From NCBI GenBank assembly GCA_012841405.1, contig DUUT01000054.1:70220-134219 (forward strand): a DNA stretch of 64,000 bases, given 5' to 3'. Position 1 is the first letter of the stretch. Every line of letters begins with the position of its first letter. Origin of the DNA: Chloroflexota bacterium (lineage in GTDB: Bacteria; Chloroflexota; Anaerolineae; UBA1429). The position numbers were made by a program, and so were the translations under genes. Shown here piece by piece: positions 18,667-28,951 of this stretch. The notes beneath the pieces were generated by a model. It was not told the DNA's origin. It was given only the letters and a program-made list of their open reading frames with translations, and made no database searches.

Positions 18667-19453
18667 CCTCCTTGGGGTGGGTTGTCGCTGCAGTGCGGTG
18701 TGATGCGTGCGCGACGGCGCTGAGGATGCAGCGCTTGGCGCCGTGGTGCTCCGATTCGATCGCTCGCAGCAGGCGGCGCACGGTGGCGCGCCGCGATGCG
18801 GCGCCGTCAGGGCAGGGGGCACCGGTGATAGGGAACCCCGCTGCGCGGACAAAGGTGACGATGTCGCGCTCCTCGATGTAGGCCAGCGGCCGGATGAGGG
18901 TCACCAGCCCAGCGAACAGCGGCATGACGGGCGCCATCGTCTCCAGGCGCGCGTTGAAGAACAGGTTCAGCAGCGCCGTCTCGGCCAGATCGTCCGCGTG
19001 ATGGCCGAGGGCGATCTTGGTGCAGCTCTGCGCGCGGGCCAGCTCAACGAGCGCCCGGCGTCGGCGGCGAGCACACAGAAAGCACGGGCCGACACTCCCC
19101 TCCCTCGCGGCCGCTGCGATCTCGTCGGCTACCTCCATAGCGGCCGTGACCAAGGGCACGCCACGGGCCTCACACCAGGCGCGCAGCCACTCCTCAGGTA
19201 CCGCGTGCCCACAGTGGTGATCAGAGCGCAGGTGTCCTACGACCAGGCAATAGTCCTCGGGCGCAAAGCGCTGCCTGCGGTACAGCAGGTCCAACAGGGT
19301 GAGGCTGTCCTTGCCGCCGGAGACGGCCACCAGGACACGGTCGCCGTTGGCCAGCATGGCATGCTCGCGTAGCGCCTTGTTGACGCCCTTGAGCATAAAG
19401 TGCCCAAGGCGCTCCACGCGCGCTGCATTCTGAGAGGGTGGTAACGCAATCAT
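18647..19453 (-). CDS. TtcA-like PP-loop ATPase (tRNA thiolation family)
   Basis: VLVAVSGGKDSLTLLDLLY PP-loop, GPCFLCARRRRRAL, LGHHADDLAETALLNLFF. Confidence 0.85.
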   Translation of the reverse strand: MIALPPSQNAARVERLGHFMLKGVNKALREHAMLANGDRVLVAVSGGKDSLTLLDLLYRRQRFAPEDYCLVVGHLRSDHHCGHAVPEEWLRAWCEARGVPLVTAAMEVADEIAAAAREGSVGPCFLCARRRRRALVELARAQSCTKIALGHHADDLAETALLNLFFNARLETMAPVMPLFAGLVTLIRPLAYIEERDIVTFVRAAGFPITGAPCPDGAASRRATVRRLLRAIESEHHGAKRCILSAVAHASHRTAATTHPKEDDRVEY

Positions 19454-19523
19454 ACAGAGCGCATCATACCACAGGGTAATGGCATTGGCAATGCGCGGTG
19501 GCACGAGAGGACAAACTCGTTTC

Positions 19524-19552
19524 TTGACCGGGCACGCGTTCCATGCTATGAT
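19524..19552 (+). promoter_or_regulatory. sigma70 promoter TTGACC-17-TATGAT
   Basis: Consensus-like hexamers with exact 17-bp spacing upstream of the Rrf2 gene. Confidence 0.65.
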
Positions 19553-19604
19553 CGTCAGTAAATTGATCGACAACGTGCATTTGTCAACCTACTCGAGGTC
19601 CAGC

Positions 19605-20048
19605 ATGAAAATCTCTACCAAGGGCGAGTATGGCATCCGCGCCATGATCGAACTCGCCCACCGCTATGGGCAAGGCTACGTACAGAGCGCCGAGATAGCC
19701 GCCGTGCGCGATGTGCCGGAGAACTATCTCTACCAGCTCCTGATCACGCTGCGCAAGGCGGGTCTCGTCCGCAGTCGGCGTGGCCCCCAAGGCGGGCACC
19801 AACTCTCTCGTCCCCCAAGGCGGATCTCGCTGGCCGAGGTCGTGATAGCTCTCGAGGGGCCGCTGGCGCCGGTGACGTGCGTCCAGGATGAGGTCGTGCA
19901 AGACTGCGTCTTTTGCGACACCTGCGTCGTGCGCGACGTGTGGCAGAGGGTCACCGATGCGACGCGCCAGATCCTGGAAGAGACCAACTTTGAGCAGCTC
20001 GTCGAGCGCGAGAGGGAGCGCCAGTCCGCAGCGGCGGCTGCCAGCTAG
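19605..20048 (+). CDS. Rrf2 family transcriptional regulator
   Basis: MKISTKGEYGIRAMIELAHRYG...RGPQGGHQLSRPPRRISLAEVVIALEGPL; Cys-rich CVQDEVVQDCVFCDTC. Confidence 0.88.
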   Translation: MKISTKGEYGIRAMIELAHRYGQGYVQSAEIAAVRDVPENYLYQLLITLRKAGLVRSRRGPQGGHQLSRPPRRISLAEVVIALEGPLAPVTCVQDEVVQDCVFCDTCVVRDVWQRVTDATRQILEETNFEQLVERERERQSAAAAAS

Positions 20049-20686
20049 ACAGCTCCTTCTACCTCTCGCTCCAGGCGCTCAAAGAATGCCACCATGAAGC
20101 GGTGGCGGTCCTCGGCCATGCGACGACCGGTTGCGGTGAACATTCGCCCGGCGAGCTCGACCAGCTTGAAACGAAACTCGTGTACCGGCGTATGCGCGGC
20201 ATCGTGCAGGTCGTGGCGCCCTGTCTCGGGGCGCCGGTCGACCGCCTCGTCAGGCGGCTTGGCCCACAGATGCTGCCCCTGCGCCCCCGCGATGGCATAG
20301 GCGCGCGCCACTCCGATGGCGCCGATGGCGTCGAGCTTGTCGGCATCGAACAGCACCCGCGCCTCGAGGGTCTCGGGGAGCAGGGAGCTACGGTAGCGGT
20401 GCCGCGCGATGGCGTCGGCCACCTCCTCGATGCGCGCCGGTGCGGAGCGCGCGCTGAGGATCTCGCGGGCCATGGCGGCGCTGACCTGCGCGTGGCAGGC
20501 GCCGGTGGCGAGCTCTTCGGGGCGGCCCACGTCATGCAGCAGGGCAGCGGCCTGCAGCACCTCCAGATCGGCACCCTCCTCCGCGCCGATGCGCAGGGCC
20601 AAGCGCCACACGCGCAGCACGTGATCGAGCCCGTGCGCAGTATCGCTTTCGGTGTAGAACGTGGCGGCCTCGTCGACCGAAATCAC
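20045..20686 (-). CDS. HD-domain phosphohydrolase
   Basis: DTAHGLDHVLRVWRLALRIG ... QAAALLHDVGRPEE; GTG start after GGGAGG. Confidence 0.8.
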   Translation of the reverse strand: MISVDEAATFYTESDTAHGLDHVLRVWRLALRIGAEEGADLEVLQAAALLHDVGRPEELATGACHAQVSAAMAREILSARSAPARIEEVADAIARHRYRSSLLPETLEARVLFDADKLDAIGAIGVARAYAIAGAQGQHLWAKPPDEAVDRRPETGRHDLHDAAHTPVHEFRFKLVELAGRMFTATGRRMAEDRHRFMVAFFERLEREVEGAV

Positions 20687-20795
20687 CCCGGTGCCTCCCT
20701 TTCGTGGACACCATGCCCCCGACGCGCGTCGCCCCGGCGTGCCCGGGCCCGCGAGCCGCGGCGTCAGCTTTTCTCGCCCGGTACGTGGGGCGGCA

Positions 20796-21458
20796 TCACC
20801 CAAGCCGCCGCGCCACGAGCATGATCAGCACCGCTTCCGCGCCGATGGCGGCGCCCATCTTCCAGACGGCATCCATCCAGAACTCGATGGGGTACAGCTG
20901 GATGAGGGTGTCGCGGTAGTCAAAGATCCAGGTGCCGGCCGTAAAGAACACCTGGTGAAAGGCTGTAAAGAAGGTGCCAAAGTCGAGCAGCGCGCTCACT
21001 ACGATCGCGGCGATCACACCGCCGGCCAGCACCACGCCCGTCGTCAGTCCCGCGGAGACGCGCCCCCGCTCACCGGTCCTCCACAGCGCCAGCCCTGCGA
21101 GGGTGCCCAGTACAAGGGCCCCCGTGTGCACGCCGAGCATGGCGTCGATGACGCGCTTGACGTCGACGAGGTGCTCCACTTCGCGCGTCTGGAATGCCGT
21201 CTCGCCCTCCGTGGTGCGCAGCGCTGCCAGAGCCTCGCGGCTCGCCCTGCCGCGCAGGTAGCCTACGGCCGCATCGGAGAGGTGCAGCCGCTCGGCGGGC
21301 GTGAACCGTTCGGCGGCGGGCACGTGGGGCTGCGCGTACTCGTGGCGCACGAATGCCGGCGTGACAAAGACGTACAGCGGCGAGAAGAACAGCACGACCG
21401 GCACGGCCATGATGAGGATGCCTTGCAGCAGGGCGCGCTGCCATCGGGGCGTGTTCAT
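20796..21458 (-). CDS. TIGR01906/DUF1461-like membrane protein
   Basis: Four-TM protein with EVEHLVDVKRVIDAMLGVHTGAL; recognised by pattern. Confidence 0.65.
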   Translation of the reverse strand: MNTPRWQRALLQGILIMAVPVVLFFSPLYVFVTPAFVRHEYAQPHVPAAERFTPAERLHLSDAAVGYLRGRASREALAALRTTEGETAFQTREVEHLVDVKRVIDAMLGVHTGALVLGTLAGLALWRTGERGRVSAGLTTGVVLAGGVIAAIVVSALLDFGTFFTAFHQVFFTAGTWIFDYRDTLIQLYPIEFWMDAVWKMGAAIGAEAVLIMLVARRLG

Positions 21459-22276
21459 GGGCGCCTCTCTATCGTGGGCGATGCTTCCGGCGGGGGCGAC
21501 ACCGTCCAGTAGCCCTCCCCCAAGCCGGTGCCCCCGGCGGTTTCGGCGTGGGCGCGGAGCGCCCGGCGCATCTCCTCGGTGCTACTCCAGAAGGTGCTGA
21601 TCTGGGAGGCGTAATACGCAACGGCGTCCCCCTTGGCCACCAGCGCCTCCGCGCTCAGGGGCAGCGTCTGGCGCCGCCAGCACCGTCCGCCGTCGTCCAG
21701 CGCCCGGGCGATGGTCTCGTCGTCCTCCGCATAGGGCCAGTCTTCGTAGAACAGGACGGTGACGCCGGCGTCGACGAGGCGCATGGCCATCTGCCGCACG
21801 ATCTGGTGATCGACGTGATGCCCGGCGGCCAGAGGGGCATAGACCGTCGGCCGCACGGGGGCCGCCAGGAGGTGGCCGAGCTCCTTACAGAGCGCACCGG
21901 CCAGCGAAGCCTCAGCGGGGTGCACCTCGGCAAAGATGTCCTCGACCGTCGGATAGAGCGGCGCGCCGGTGGCAGGGTGCTGACGGTAGACGCAATCCAG
22001 GTGCGAGAGGTGCAGCGCCTGGGCGCCCAGCCTGGTGAGGGCGGCCAAGTCCTCCGCCCGACGGGCGGCCACGGGATCATCCGCGGCTCCCCAGCGCTCC
22101 CACAGCTCGCGGGTGAACGGCGTGAGGTCGTGGTTCGCCGGCGAACCGGCGAACGCGGTGACGACCAGGACGCGCTCACCGCGCTGGGCTTGGGCATAGA
22201 TGGTGCCACCGCAGGAGAGTACGGCGTCGTCGAGGTGGGGCGACAAATAGATGCGGCGCGTAAGGGATGGTTGCAT
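21455..22276 (-). CDS. PIG-L/LmbE-like deacetylase
   Basis: YLSPHLDDAVLSCGGTI ... PLAAGHHVDHQIV: PHLDD motif and distal HVDH. Confidence 0.88.
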   Translation of the reverse strand: MQPSLTRRIYLSPHLDDAVLSCGGTIYAQAQRGERVLVVTAFAGSPANHDLTPFTRELWERWGAADDPVAARRAEDLAALTRLGAQALHLSHLDCVYRQHPATGAPLYPTVEDIFAEVHPAEASLAGALCKELGHLLAAPVRPTVYAPLAAGHHVDHQIVRQMAMRLVDAGVTVLFYEDWPYAEDDETIARALDDGGRCWRRQTLPLSAEALVAKGDAVAYYASQISTFWSSTEEMRRALRAHAETAGGTGLGEGYWTVSPPPEASPTIERRP

Positions 22277-22513
22277 AGGCGCGAGTATAGCATGACGGCC
22301 CGGCGCCGGCGAATGCTGAGGCCAGCGTACGCGCGAGGTGGGGGAGCGGCGCGAGAGCCTGACGATGCGATCAAGCCCCTCGGGTGCCTTGGACCAGCAC
22401 TCGCGGCGGGGCAGGGGGGAACGTTTTCGCCGTATTCAGCGTCTCAGCGCCAGGGCACCGGAACGGATGTCGAATTACCCTCCACCATTCGCCACCGAGC
22501 AGGAGCGAGGCAC

Positions 22514-24865
22514 ATGCGAGTCCTTCGAACGATGACCCTGGCGCTGCTGTTGATCGTCCTCTTCTTTTCTCAGGCGCTCACGGTCAGCGCCGATGGCGTG
22601 ATTGTGCCCATTCTGCCGCCGCGGCCCCCGCACCCGCCGGCGCCGGGCCCTCACGCGCTGACCCTCAAGCAGCACCACGTGACGGTCACCATTGAGGACC
22701 AGGTGGCCACGACCCATGTCGAGCAGCTGTTCGTCAACGAGAGCCCCGATGACATCGAGGGGGAGTACCTCTTTCCCCTGCCCGCCGGCGCCACCACCTC
22801 GCGGTTCGCCATGAGGGTCGACGGCAGCCCCCTGGAGGGGCAGGTGCTCGATCGTGACGAGGCGCGGCGCATCTATGAAGACATCGTGCGCCAGCAGCGT
22901 GACCCGGCGCTGCTCGAGTACGTCGACCGGGGCGCCTTTCGCGCTCGGATCTACCCCATTCCCGCCTGGGGCGAAAAGCGCATCGAGATCGAGTACAGCG
23001 AGGTCCTTCCTGCCGACGGCGGCCTGGTACGCTATGTGTACCCCCTGAGCACCAAGCTGCCGACGCAGCCGCTGGACGCGGTGAGCGTCACGGTGCAGCT
23101 CTCCGCGACTCAAGAGATCGGGGCGCTCTACTCCCCCAGTCATCGCATCACCGAGACCCGGCGCCAGGACAGTGCCGCGGAGGTGACCTACCGGGAGACG
23201 CGCGTCACGCCGACGAGCGACTTTGTCTTCTACTACGGCCTGGGCGACGGTGAGCCCACCGCCAACCTGGTAACCTATCGCGAGCCTGGAGAGGATGGGT
23301 TCTTCCTGCTCCTCGTCGCGCCGGGCCAAGAGGTGAACGAAGAGCGCGTCGTGCCGCGGGACGTGCTCTTTGTCCTCGATACCTCGGGCAGCATGCGCGG
23401 CGAAAAGCTCGACCAGGCCAAGGGCGCCGCGCGCTACGTGCTCGAGAACCTGAACCCGGAGGATCGCTTCAACGTCATCGCCTTCGGCACGGCGACGCGC
23501 GCCTACGCCCGCGACCTGCGCCCGGCGGACGAGGCACGGAAGGCGATGACGTTCATCAACGGCCTCAGCGCCAGTGGCGGGACGAATATCGGCCGCGCCT
23601 TTGAGGAGGCGCTCGCGCTGGCCGACCCCCGTCGCCAGCAGGTGATCCTCTTCCTCACCGACGGCCTCCCTACCGAGGGCGAGGTGCGAACGAGCGCCCT
23701 CATCGAGCAGATCACGGAGGACGCTCCCGACAACGTGCGCATCTTTTGCTTCGGCGTGGGGTACGACGTCAACACCATCCTGTTGGACGTCGTCTCGCAG
23801 GAACACAGCGGCACCAGCGCGTATGTGCTGCCCGACGAGGATATTGAGCGGGTGGTGTCGTCGCTCTATGACAAGATCCGTCAGCCCGTGTTGACCGATG
23901 TGACCGTGGAGCTCGGCCTGTATGGCGTCGAGAGCGGTCCGATCATCGAGGCGGTCTATCCCTACCCGCTGCCGGACCTCTTTGCCGGCGGGCAGCTCGT
24001 CATCGTGGGGCGCTACCGGCTGCCGGGGGATGAGGACGCTGGGGCCGTTGAGCCCGTTGACCGGGAAGCCATGGTGACGCTGCGGGGGCGTTCGGGCGAT
24101 CGTGCGAGGACCTACCGCTACACGGGGATGACATTCGTCGGCGAGGGTGGCGTCGACCTCTTGCCGCGCCTGTGGGCGACGCGCAAGATCGGCCACCTGC
24201 TCACCCAGATCCGGCTTCACGGCGCCCAGCGCGAGCTCGTGGACGAGATCGTGGATCTCAGCGTGCGCTACGGCATCGTGACGCCGTACACGTCGTTCCT
24301 CATCGACGAGACGGAGGATGCCCTCTCCGATGGCGGGCGAGCCGCCATCGTGACGCGTGAGCTTGCCGAGGGGGCTTCCATGCCCTTCGCCGACGCGGGC
24401 CGAGGGAGTGCCGTGGCGTCCGGCGAGGGGGCGGTGCAGAGCACCATCGCCCAGGAGGCGATGCGCAGGGCCGAAACGGTCGCGACGCCTGATACCGAGC
24501 GCGTGCGGACGGTGGGCGCCAAAGCGTTCGTCCTGCGGGATGACGCACGTGGCGGCACGTGGGTGGATACTACCTACGACGAGGCCACGATGACGCCCGA
24601 GCGTGTCGCCTTTGCCAGCGAGCGCTACTTTGAGCTCGTGCGCGCCCATCCCGAGTGGGGGGCATACCTCGCCCTTGGTGAGCGCCTCATCCTGGTGTGG
24701 GAGGGACGTGCCTACGCGTTTGACACCGCCGGTGAGGAGTCAGCGCGGGGCGAGGCGGGCGCCACGCCGTCACCCGTGCCCGGCGAAACGGCGACGCCCG
24801 TGGCACCCGTGGCGCGCGATACCAAGACGCCATGGGAGTGGTGGCGCGCCATACTCGGCCGCTAG
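22514..24865 (+). CDS. VIT domain plus von Willebrand factor A domain secreted protein
   Basis: Signal peptide MRVLRTMTLALLLIVLFFSQALTVSA, VIT-like HHVTVTIEDQVATTHVEQLFVNESPDDIEGEYLFPLP, MIDAS DVLFVLDTSGSMRGEKL. Confidence 0.88.
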   Translation: MRVLRTMTLALLLIVLFFSQALTVSADGVIVPILPPRPPHPPAPGPHALTLKQHHVTVTIEDQVATTHVEQLFVNESPDDIEGEYLFPLPAGATTSRFAMRVDGSPLEGQVLDRDEARRIYEDIVRQQRDPALLEYVDRGAFRARIYPIPAWGEKRIEIEYSEVLPADGGLVRYVYPLSTKLPTQPLDAVSVTVQLSATQEIGALYSPSHRITETRRQDSAAEVTYRETRVTPTSDFVFYYGLGDGEPTANLVTYREPGEDGFFLLLVAPGQEVNEERVVPRDVLFVLDTSGSMRGEKLDQAKGAARYVLENLNPEDRFNVIAFGTATRAYARDLRPADEARKAMTFINGLSASGGTNIGRAFEEALALADPRRQQVILFLTDGLPTEGEVRTSALIEQITEDAPDNVRIFCFGVGYDVNTILLDVVSQEHSGTSAYVLPDEDIERVVSSLYDKIRQPVLTDVTVELGLYGVESGPIIEAVYPYPLPDLFAGGQLVIVGRYRLPGDEDAGAVEPVDREAMVTLRGRSGDRARTYRYTGMTFVGEGGVDLLPRLWATRKIGHLLTQIRLHGAQRELVDEIVDLSVRYGIVTPYTSFLIDETEDALSDGGRAAIVTRELAEGASMPFADAGRGSAVASGEGAVQSTIAQEAMRRAETVATPDTERVRTVGAKAFVLRDDARGGTWVDTTYDEATMTPERVAFASERYFELVRAHPEWGAYLALGERLILVWEGRAYAFDTAGEESARGEAGATPSPVPGETATPVAPVARDTKTPWEWWRAILGR

Positions 24866-24994
24866 CCGGTATCCGAGCGGGGCGTTGCTCCGAGAGCGCG
24901 CCGTGCACGCATGGTCTTGGACGAGTTCCCCGGGCACCATGGACGGACTGCGCGCACCATGTGCCGGCGCGCACCATGCGGCCGGGTGATGCGG

Positions 24995-27355
24995 CTACGT
25001 CCCACGGCGCGGCGGGCGCGCAAGGGCGAGCCGCCAGAGCCGCCCACGCAGTCGCCGCCAGGCGCCCTCGACGCGGTACCCGTCGGCGACATCCATCGTG
25101 TGGTTGCTGTAGCGGGCGCGCTGGTAGGCGCTGCTGATGAGGGCGATATCGCGCGACACCGTGCCGTCGGGCCCGGTACGGCGCTCCACCTCCTGCGAAA
25201 AGGCGTGGAGGTACTCCTGGGGGGTTTGGCCCCCGCGCGGCGCCAGGCCCAGCCATTGCGCCCTGCGCAGCAGTTGGGCGTATACCGAGCGGATGATGAC
25301 CTGGGGGGTGGCGCGCGAGCGTCGGAACCAGCGCGGTGGCCAGACGATGACCAGGAGCACCGTGAGGAGCAGGCCGCCGCCCCAGAGCCAGATGGCCGGG
25401 ATGGAGGGGGCCTCCTCGACCACGGGGAGCGCGGCGAGGTTCGACGGGCCTGTCAGGCTCTCTGTGCGCACGAACACCGTCTGGATCGGCGTCGGCTCGA
25501 ACTCGATCCAGCCCAACCCGGGGAAGTACACCTCGGCCCAGGCGTGGGCGTCGTTTTCGCGCACCACCCACGCGCCCCGGCTATAGTCATAGTACCCCAT
25601 GGCGTACCCCGACGCATAGCGCGCTGCTACGCCCACCGAGCGCAGCATCACCACCATGGCACTGGCCGAATAGTCGCAGTACCCGCGCTGCGCCGTGAAC
25701 AGGAAATAGTCGACGAAATCGGTATCCAGGGGCGGCGGATCCAAGTCGAGGTCGTAGGTGAACTGCCGGATATAGGCCTCGATGGCGCGCGCCTTGTCGT
25801 ATCGCGTGGTGGCCTCGGCGCTCTCCACCACCTCATGGGCCAGCTGCCTCACCCGCTCGGGGATCGGGGGCAGCGCCAAAAAGCGCTGGGCGATCTCGTC
25901 CGGATAGGGCTGCTCCGCCGCGCGCATCTCGTTCACCGTCGCTTGGGGGATGGCCGAGACCACGGTGTACTCAGGGCCCTCGACGAGCGAGGCGGCGAGG
26001 TCTCCCTCATCGCGGAGGATGGCGGTGTATGGCGTATCAAAGACGATCGGCTCGTTGGCGGCGTAGGCAAGGCTCAAGGGGCCCGGTGCCTGGGCGGTCA
26101 CGTCCTGTTCGGTGCCGGTGGTACGCAGGGCGGTGAATGTCTGCGTCAGCACGCTGTGGGGGTAGGGTATCGTCGTCCAGGGAGTGTCCTCGGGGAACGC
26201 CACCTCACGGCGTTCGCTCGAATCCCAGCCATGGCCGGTGTAGGTATCGTACGTGCGCTGTCGCCAATAGTGCTTGGGGACGACCTGGCTGATGTCGACC
26301 TGGCCGCCATAGAGGGCATAGAGATCCTCTTCCGGTAGCGGCGCCGGATCGCTGGTGACCACCATGAGGACGGCGGTCTCGTCGAGGGAGCCGCCCCCGC
26401 TGATCTGGTGTGCTCCCAGCCCCCGGTCATCCGCGGGACGAGTCGGCACAGGGTTCCGCCCCGCAAAAGCGCGATCGAGGTCCTGATAGAATGCCGTAAA
26501 GCGTGGGCCATAGTTGTCCCAGAAAAAGTACACGGCGCGGCTATATACGGTATACGGCAACACCAACGCGACCACCAGGACGATGGCGGCGAGGACGGAT
26601 CCCGCAATGACGATGTCGCGACGGATCTCGTCCGAGAAGTCGAGGCCGAGGCGTGCCCAGATGCGCTCCATGCGCGAGCCATTGGCCCACGCGAGGGTCA
26701 GAATGGTCAGTGCGAGGTAGATGTGCACGTAGGGCATGCCGATGTCGGTAAAGGCGACGTTGGCCACGACGGCAACGCCCAGGGGCAGGAGCGCGGCAAA
26801 GGCCCGCCGCCGCCGGTACATCTCAAAGGCGGCATGCCAACTGAGGAGCCACACGATGAGCGTGACGCCGATGACCATGGCCGTCGTGTCGCGGGTGGTC
26901 TCGCCGGTGCGCACGGCCGCGTACCACGCCGTGAGGTTGGCAAGCATGGTGCGCGTGCGCGCCGCCAGCAGCGTGATCGAGTCGAGCTCGGGGAGTGCTG
27001 CGGGGAGCGTTTGCTGCCACACAAGATCCCAGACAAGGCGCGCCAGACGGCCCACATCGGTGGCGATGATGCGCAGCGAGGGGAGGAGCCTACCGGCGAA
27101 CTGGAGGCTATACTCGAGGCCCAGGCCCGCACCGAGCAGCCACGCCATCCAGGGTGGCAGCGGGCTGTGGGCAACGACCATGCCGATGATGGCGCCCCAC
27201 AGGGCCGCCCAGATGAGGCGATCGGCCTCTGGCGCCCACCCGGTGGCGCGGATCACGCCAGGCAGGCAGGCCACAGCGCCCAAGACGAGGGCCAAGAGGA
27301 CGATGTCAAAGCGCCTCCCAGGGATGGCCCGCACGAACATGCGTCGTGTCGCCAT
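24995..27355 (-). CDS. Transglutaminase-like membrane protein (TgpA/DUF3488-like, DUF4129-like C-terminus)
   Basis: N-terminal multi-TM region; core RGYCDYSASAMVVMLRSVGVAARYASGYAMG ... ENDAHAWAEVYFPGLGWIEFEPTP. Confidence 0.88.
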   Translation of the reverse strand: MATRRMFVRAIPGRRFDIVLLALVLGAVACLPGVIRATGWAPEADRLIWAALWGAIIGMVVAHSPLPPWMAWLLGAGLGLEYSLQFAGRLLPSLRIIATDVGRLARLVWDLVWQQTLPAALPELDSITLLAARTRTMLANLTAWYAAVRTGETTRDTTAMVIGVTLIVWLLSWHAAFEMYRRRRAFAALLPLGVAVVANVAFTDIGMPYVHIYLALTILTLAWANGSRMERIWARLGLDFSDEIRRDIVIAGSVLAAIVLVVALVLPYTVYSRAVYFFWDNYGPRFTAFYQDLDRAFAGRNPVPTRPADDRGLGAHQISGGGSLDETAVLMVVTSDPAPLPEEDLYALYGGQVDISQVVPKHYWRQRTYDTYTGHGWDSSERREVAFPEDTPWTTIPYPHSVLTQTFTALRTTGTEQDVTAQAPGPLSLAYAANEPIVFDTPYTAILRDEGDLAASLVEGPEYTVVSAIPQATVNEMRAAEQPYPDEIAQRFLALPPIPERVRQLAHEVVESAEATTRYDKARAIEAYIRQFTYDLDLDPPPLDTDFVDYFLFTAQRGYCDYSASAMVVMLRSVGVAARYASGYAMGYYDYSRGAWVVRENDAHAWAEVYFPGLGWIEFEPTPIQTVFVRTESLTGPSNLAALPVVEEAPSIPAIWLWGGGLLLTVLLVIVWPPRWFRRSRATPQVIIRSVYAQLLRRAQWLGLAPRGGQTPQEYLHAFSQEVERRTGPDGTVSRDIALISSAYQRARYSNHTMDVADGYRVEGAWRRLRGRLWRLALARPPRRGT

Positions 27356-27358
27356 GGG

Positions 27359-28696
27359 CTAGCTCTCCCTCTGACCAACGGAGACCCATGCGGCCTCTTC
27401 CTCGGTCCCCGCCCGGGTGACCACCACCCGTCCCGTACCGAGGACCTTGTACTCGGGGCGCTGCTGGCGGCGCTGCGTCAGCAGCTCGAAGCGAAACCCC
27501 CGGCGGATGATGTGTCCGGACACGCCGAGGTCGGCGAGGGCGCCGAGCACCCCCTGCGTGCCAGTGCGAACCGGCCCGTGGCCATCGAACGAGCCGGCGT
27601 CGAGCAGCAGTGCTGAGCAGTGGATGCCACGGCGCAGGAGCGTCGAGAGTCCGCGGATCCATTCGGGATCCGTCGACGGGGTGATGAGCGACGCCGAGAT
27701 GCCGCGCCCGATGAGCGGGTCGACCTTCTCGAGCACCTGGCCAAAGGTCGCCTCGCAGACGGCGTGGGCGCCCGCCAAGGCGCGCAACAGCTCCCACAGC
27801 TGTTGCGGCCCGCGGGCGGGGCGGATGACCATCGGTTCGTCGCAGTAGAGGAACATCCCGACGGCGTGGTTGGCGCGCAGCATCTGGTTGGCCAGCGACG
27901 CTGCCAGGATGACGGCATACTCCTCGGTGGATTCGGTACCCTCGCCCACGTGCGCCGCGGCGGCCAGATCGACGATGATCCACAGGTCACCGGAGGGCTC
28001 GAGATCGTACTCCTTGACATAGATGCTCTCGTTGTTGGCAAACGAGCGGCGGGCGGTGGTGCGCCAGTGGATGCGATTGAGGGCGTCCCCGGGCACCCAG
28101 TCCCGCACGGAGGAGGCGTTGGTGGTCATGTCCAGGGTGCGGACGTTCGTGCGGGCAGCGCCGCGCGCCAAGCCGTGGGGTTCGAGGAGCTGGGGCAGCG
28201 AGGCCACCGGAGGATAGACGACGAACTGGTCGCGGTAGGCGTGGGTCAGGCGCACCTCGAACATGCCAAAGGGGTCACCGACGAGCACCTCGACGGGGCC
28301 GAGGGTATAGATGCCGCGCCGCTCACACCTGCCCTCCGTCGTCCAGCGGACGGTGTTCTGTGCGCCGATACCAACGGCACGGCCCGCTTGGTAGCCGGGG
28401 AGGTCCGAGAAATCGCGCACTTCGGCCCAGATGGCGGGCACCCAGGACTCGTTGTGCAGGATAAAGCGCTCCTCGATGATGTCGCCCACCTGTGCCCAGC
28501 CGTAGCGCCGCTGCCGCTGCAGCGAGATGCCACGGCTCAGCTGGCGCGCCCACAGGTAGGCGAGGCCCAATACGCCGGCGATCGTAACCAACACAAACTG
28601 GATGACAGGGGCAGGGGAAAAGATCTGCAGCAGCAACAGAACGGCTACTGCGACCAGCGGTATGCGCGATGTCATCCTGAGCGTGATCTCTACCAT
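27359..28696 (-). CDS. DUF58 domain protein
   Basis: VRDWVPGDALNRIHWRTTARRSFANNESIYVKEYDLEPSGDLWIIVDL; adjacent to the transglutaminase gene. Confidence 0.85.
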   Translation of the reverse strand: MVEITLRMTSRIPLVAVAVLLLLQIFSPAPVIQFVLVTIAGVLGLAYLWARQLSRGISLQRQRRYGWAQVGDIIEERFILHNESWVPAIWAEVRDFSDLPGYQAGRAVGIGAQNTVRWTTEGRCERRGIYTLGPVEVLVGDPFGMFEVRLTHAYRDQFVVYPPVASLPQLLEPHGLARGAARTNVRTLDMTTNASSVRDWVPGDALNRIHWRTTARRSFANNESIYVKEYDLEPSGDLWIIVDLAAAAHVGEGTESTEEYAVILAASLANQMLRANHAVGMFLYCDEPMVIRPARGPQQLWELLRALAGAHAVCEATFGQVLEKVDPLIGRGISASLITPSTDPEWIRGLSTLLRRGIHCSALLLDAGSFDGHGPVRTGTQGVLGALADLGVSGHIIRRGFRFELLTQRRQQRPEYKVLGTGRVVVTRAGTEEEAAWVSVGQRES

Positions 28697-28951
28697 CGTC
28701 GATGCACGCCTCCTACCCAGAGTATACCACAAAAGTATACCATACCAGTCCGGTTTCATCTATGGGTAAGGATGAGCATACATCGCAGCAGGGGTTGAGC
28801 ACAAGTGGGTGCGGGGGCGGGGATGTCCAAAGCTGAGAGATCGGCGCGCTCGGTGCACATCACAGGGCGTGCCGCACGGCACGGAATCTGAGCCTTGCGG
28901 ACGCGTCGTAGGCATGGCGCGCCGGCGCCCGCGCTGCCAGGGCGCCGCCGG

